In this document: in pieces, positions 7,848 through 7,876 of the stretch
How positions within the stretch are numbered: position 1 is the first letter of the stretch
Layout of the letters: every line of letters starts with the position of its first letter
NCBI GenBank assembly: GCA_003171235.1
Contig: PMYM01000207.1
Coordinates: forward strand, 1 to 7,876
Length of the DNA: 7,876 bases
Direction of reading: 5' to 3'
Source: Phycisphaerales bacterium
GTDB lineage: Bacteria; Planctomycetota; Phycisphaerae; SM23-33
Made by a program: the position numbers and the translations under genes
Notes under the pieces: generated by a model
What the model saw: the letters and a program-made list of their open reading frames with translations, nothing else
The model's database searches: none
What the model was told of the DNA's origin: nothing

Positions 7848-7876
7848 GCACCCGGCGTCCGTGCCTTCTGCAGCGC

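Larger units (their letters stand above)
7676..7856. repeat. 181-bp composite palindrome: two inverted REP-like hairpins (BIME/MITE-like)
   Basis: The ends are a perfect 20-bp inverted repeat: GCCGGGTGCCATGCTTCCCC at 7676-7695 and its reverse complement at 7837-7856. Inside it, GGGGAAGCATGTCC (7705-7718) is the reverse complement of 7808-7821. Each end is itself a 12-bp hairpin, so the element is two copies of one unit in opposite orientation around an 89-base centre (7719-7807). The centre has no convincing gene; it holds a small inverted repeat (7751-7764, AGCCT/AGGCT). Architecture resembles REP pairs (BIMEs) mobilised by RAYT-type transposases, or a MITE. No target-site duplication is evident and no transposase is in the window. 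Whether the unit recurs in the genome cannot be seen here. Confidence 0.8.

Overview
The window is GC-rich bacterial chromosomal DNA with no phage, plasmid or transposase genes. The mix of genes points to Planctomycetota, perhaps Phycisphaerae-like: a SUMF1-type secreted protein, a sugar epimerase next to a heptose-kinase-like enzyme, a uvrA with a C-x2-H zinc-finger variant, and weak or absent Shine-Dalgarno sites at some starts. This assignment is an inference from gene style, not proof.

Layout. Positions 1-2004 (minus strand) hold the N-terminal two thirds of uvrA, which runs off the left edge just before its second ATP-binding domain. A 213-base gap with a plausible uvrA promoter follows. 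Positions 2218-5444 (minus strand) hold a tight two-gene unit. The first gene transcribed encodes an N-acylglucosamine/cellobiose 2-epimerase family protein. The second, joined by a 4-base ATGA overlap, encodes a PfkB kinase of the HldE type fused to a HAD phosphatase. A 214-base divergent intergenic region (5445-5658) carries a perfect TATAAT box, a terminator-like hairpin with a T7 tract on the minus strand, and a perfect TTGACG/CGTCAA palindrome. Positions 5659-7605 (plus strand) hold a secreted or lipoprotein-like protein with a lectin-like N-terminal region, an unrecognised middle region and a degenerate SUMF1/FGE-like C-terminal domain. Positions 7606-7876 hold no gene. They contain a 181-bp composite palindrome made of two inverted copies of a REP-like hairpin.

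How the parts fit. The epimerase and kinase/phosphatase are probably co-translated and act in turn on a carbohydrate: aldose 2-epimerisation or isomerisation, then phosphoryl transfer or removal. The substrate cannot be read from the sequence. The SUMF1-like gene is divergent and may share regulation through the intergenic palindrome, but a functional link is not shown. uvrA is a housekeeping repair gene with its own promoter.

The strongest candidates for something undescribed are the nested inverted repeat at 7676-7856, where a stem base pair covaries between the two copies, and the kinase-HAD fusion in which a phosphatase sits where HldE carries its nucleotidyltransferase. I do not see a defence system, CRISPR array or other clearly new multi-gene system.
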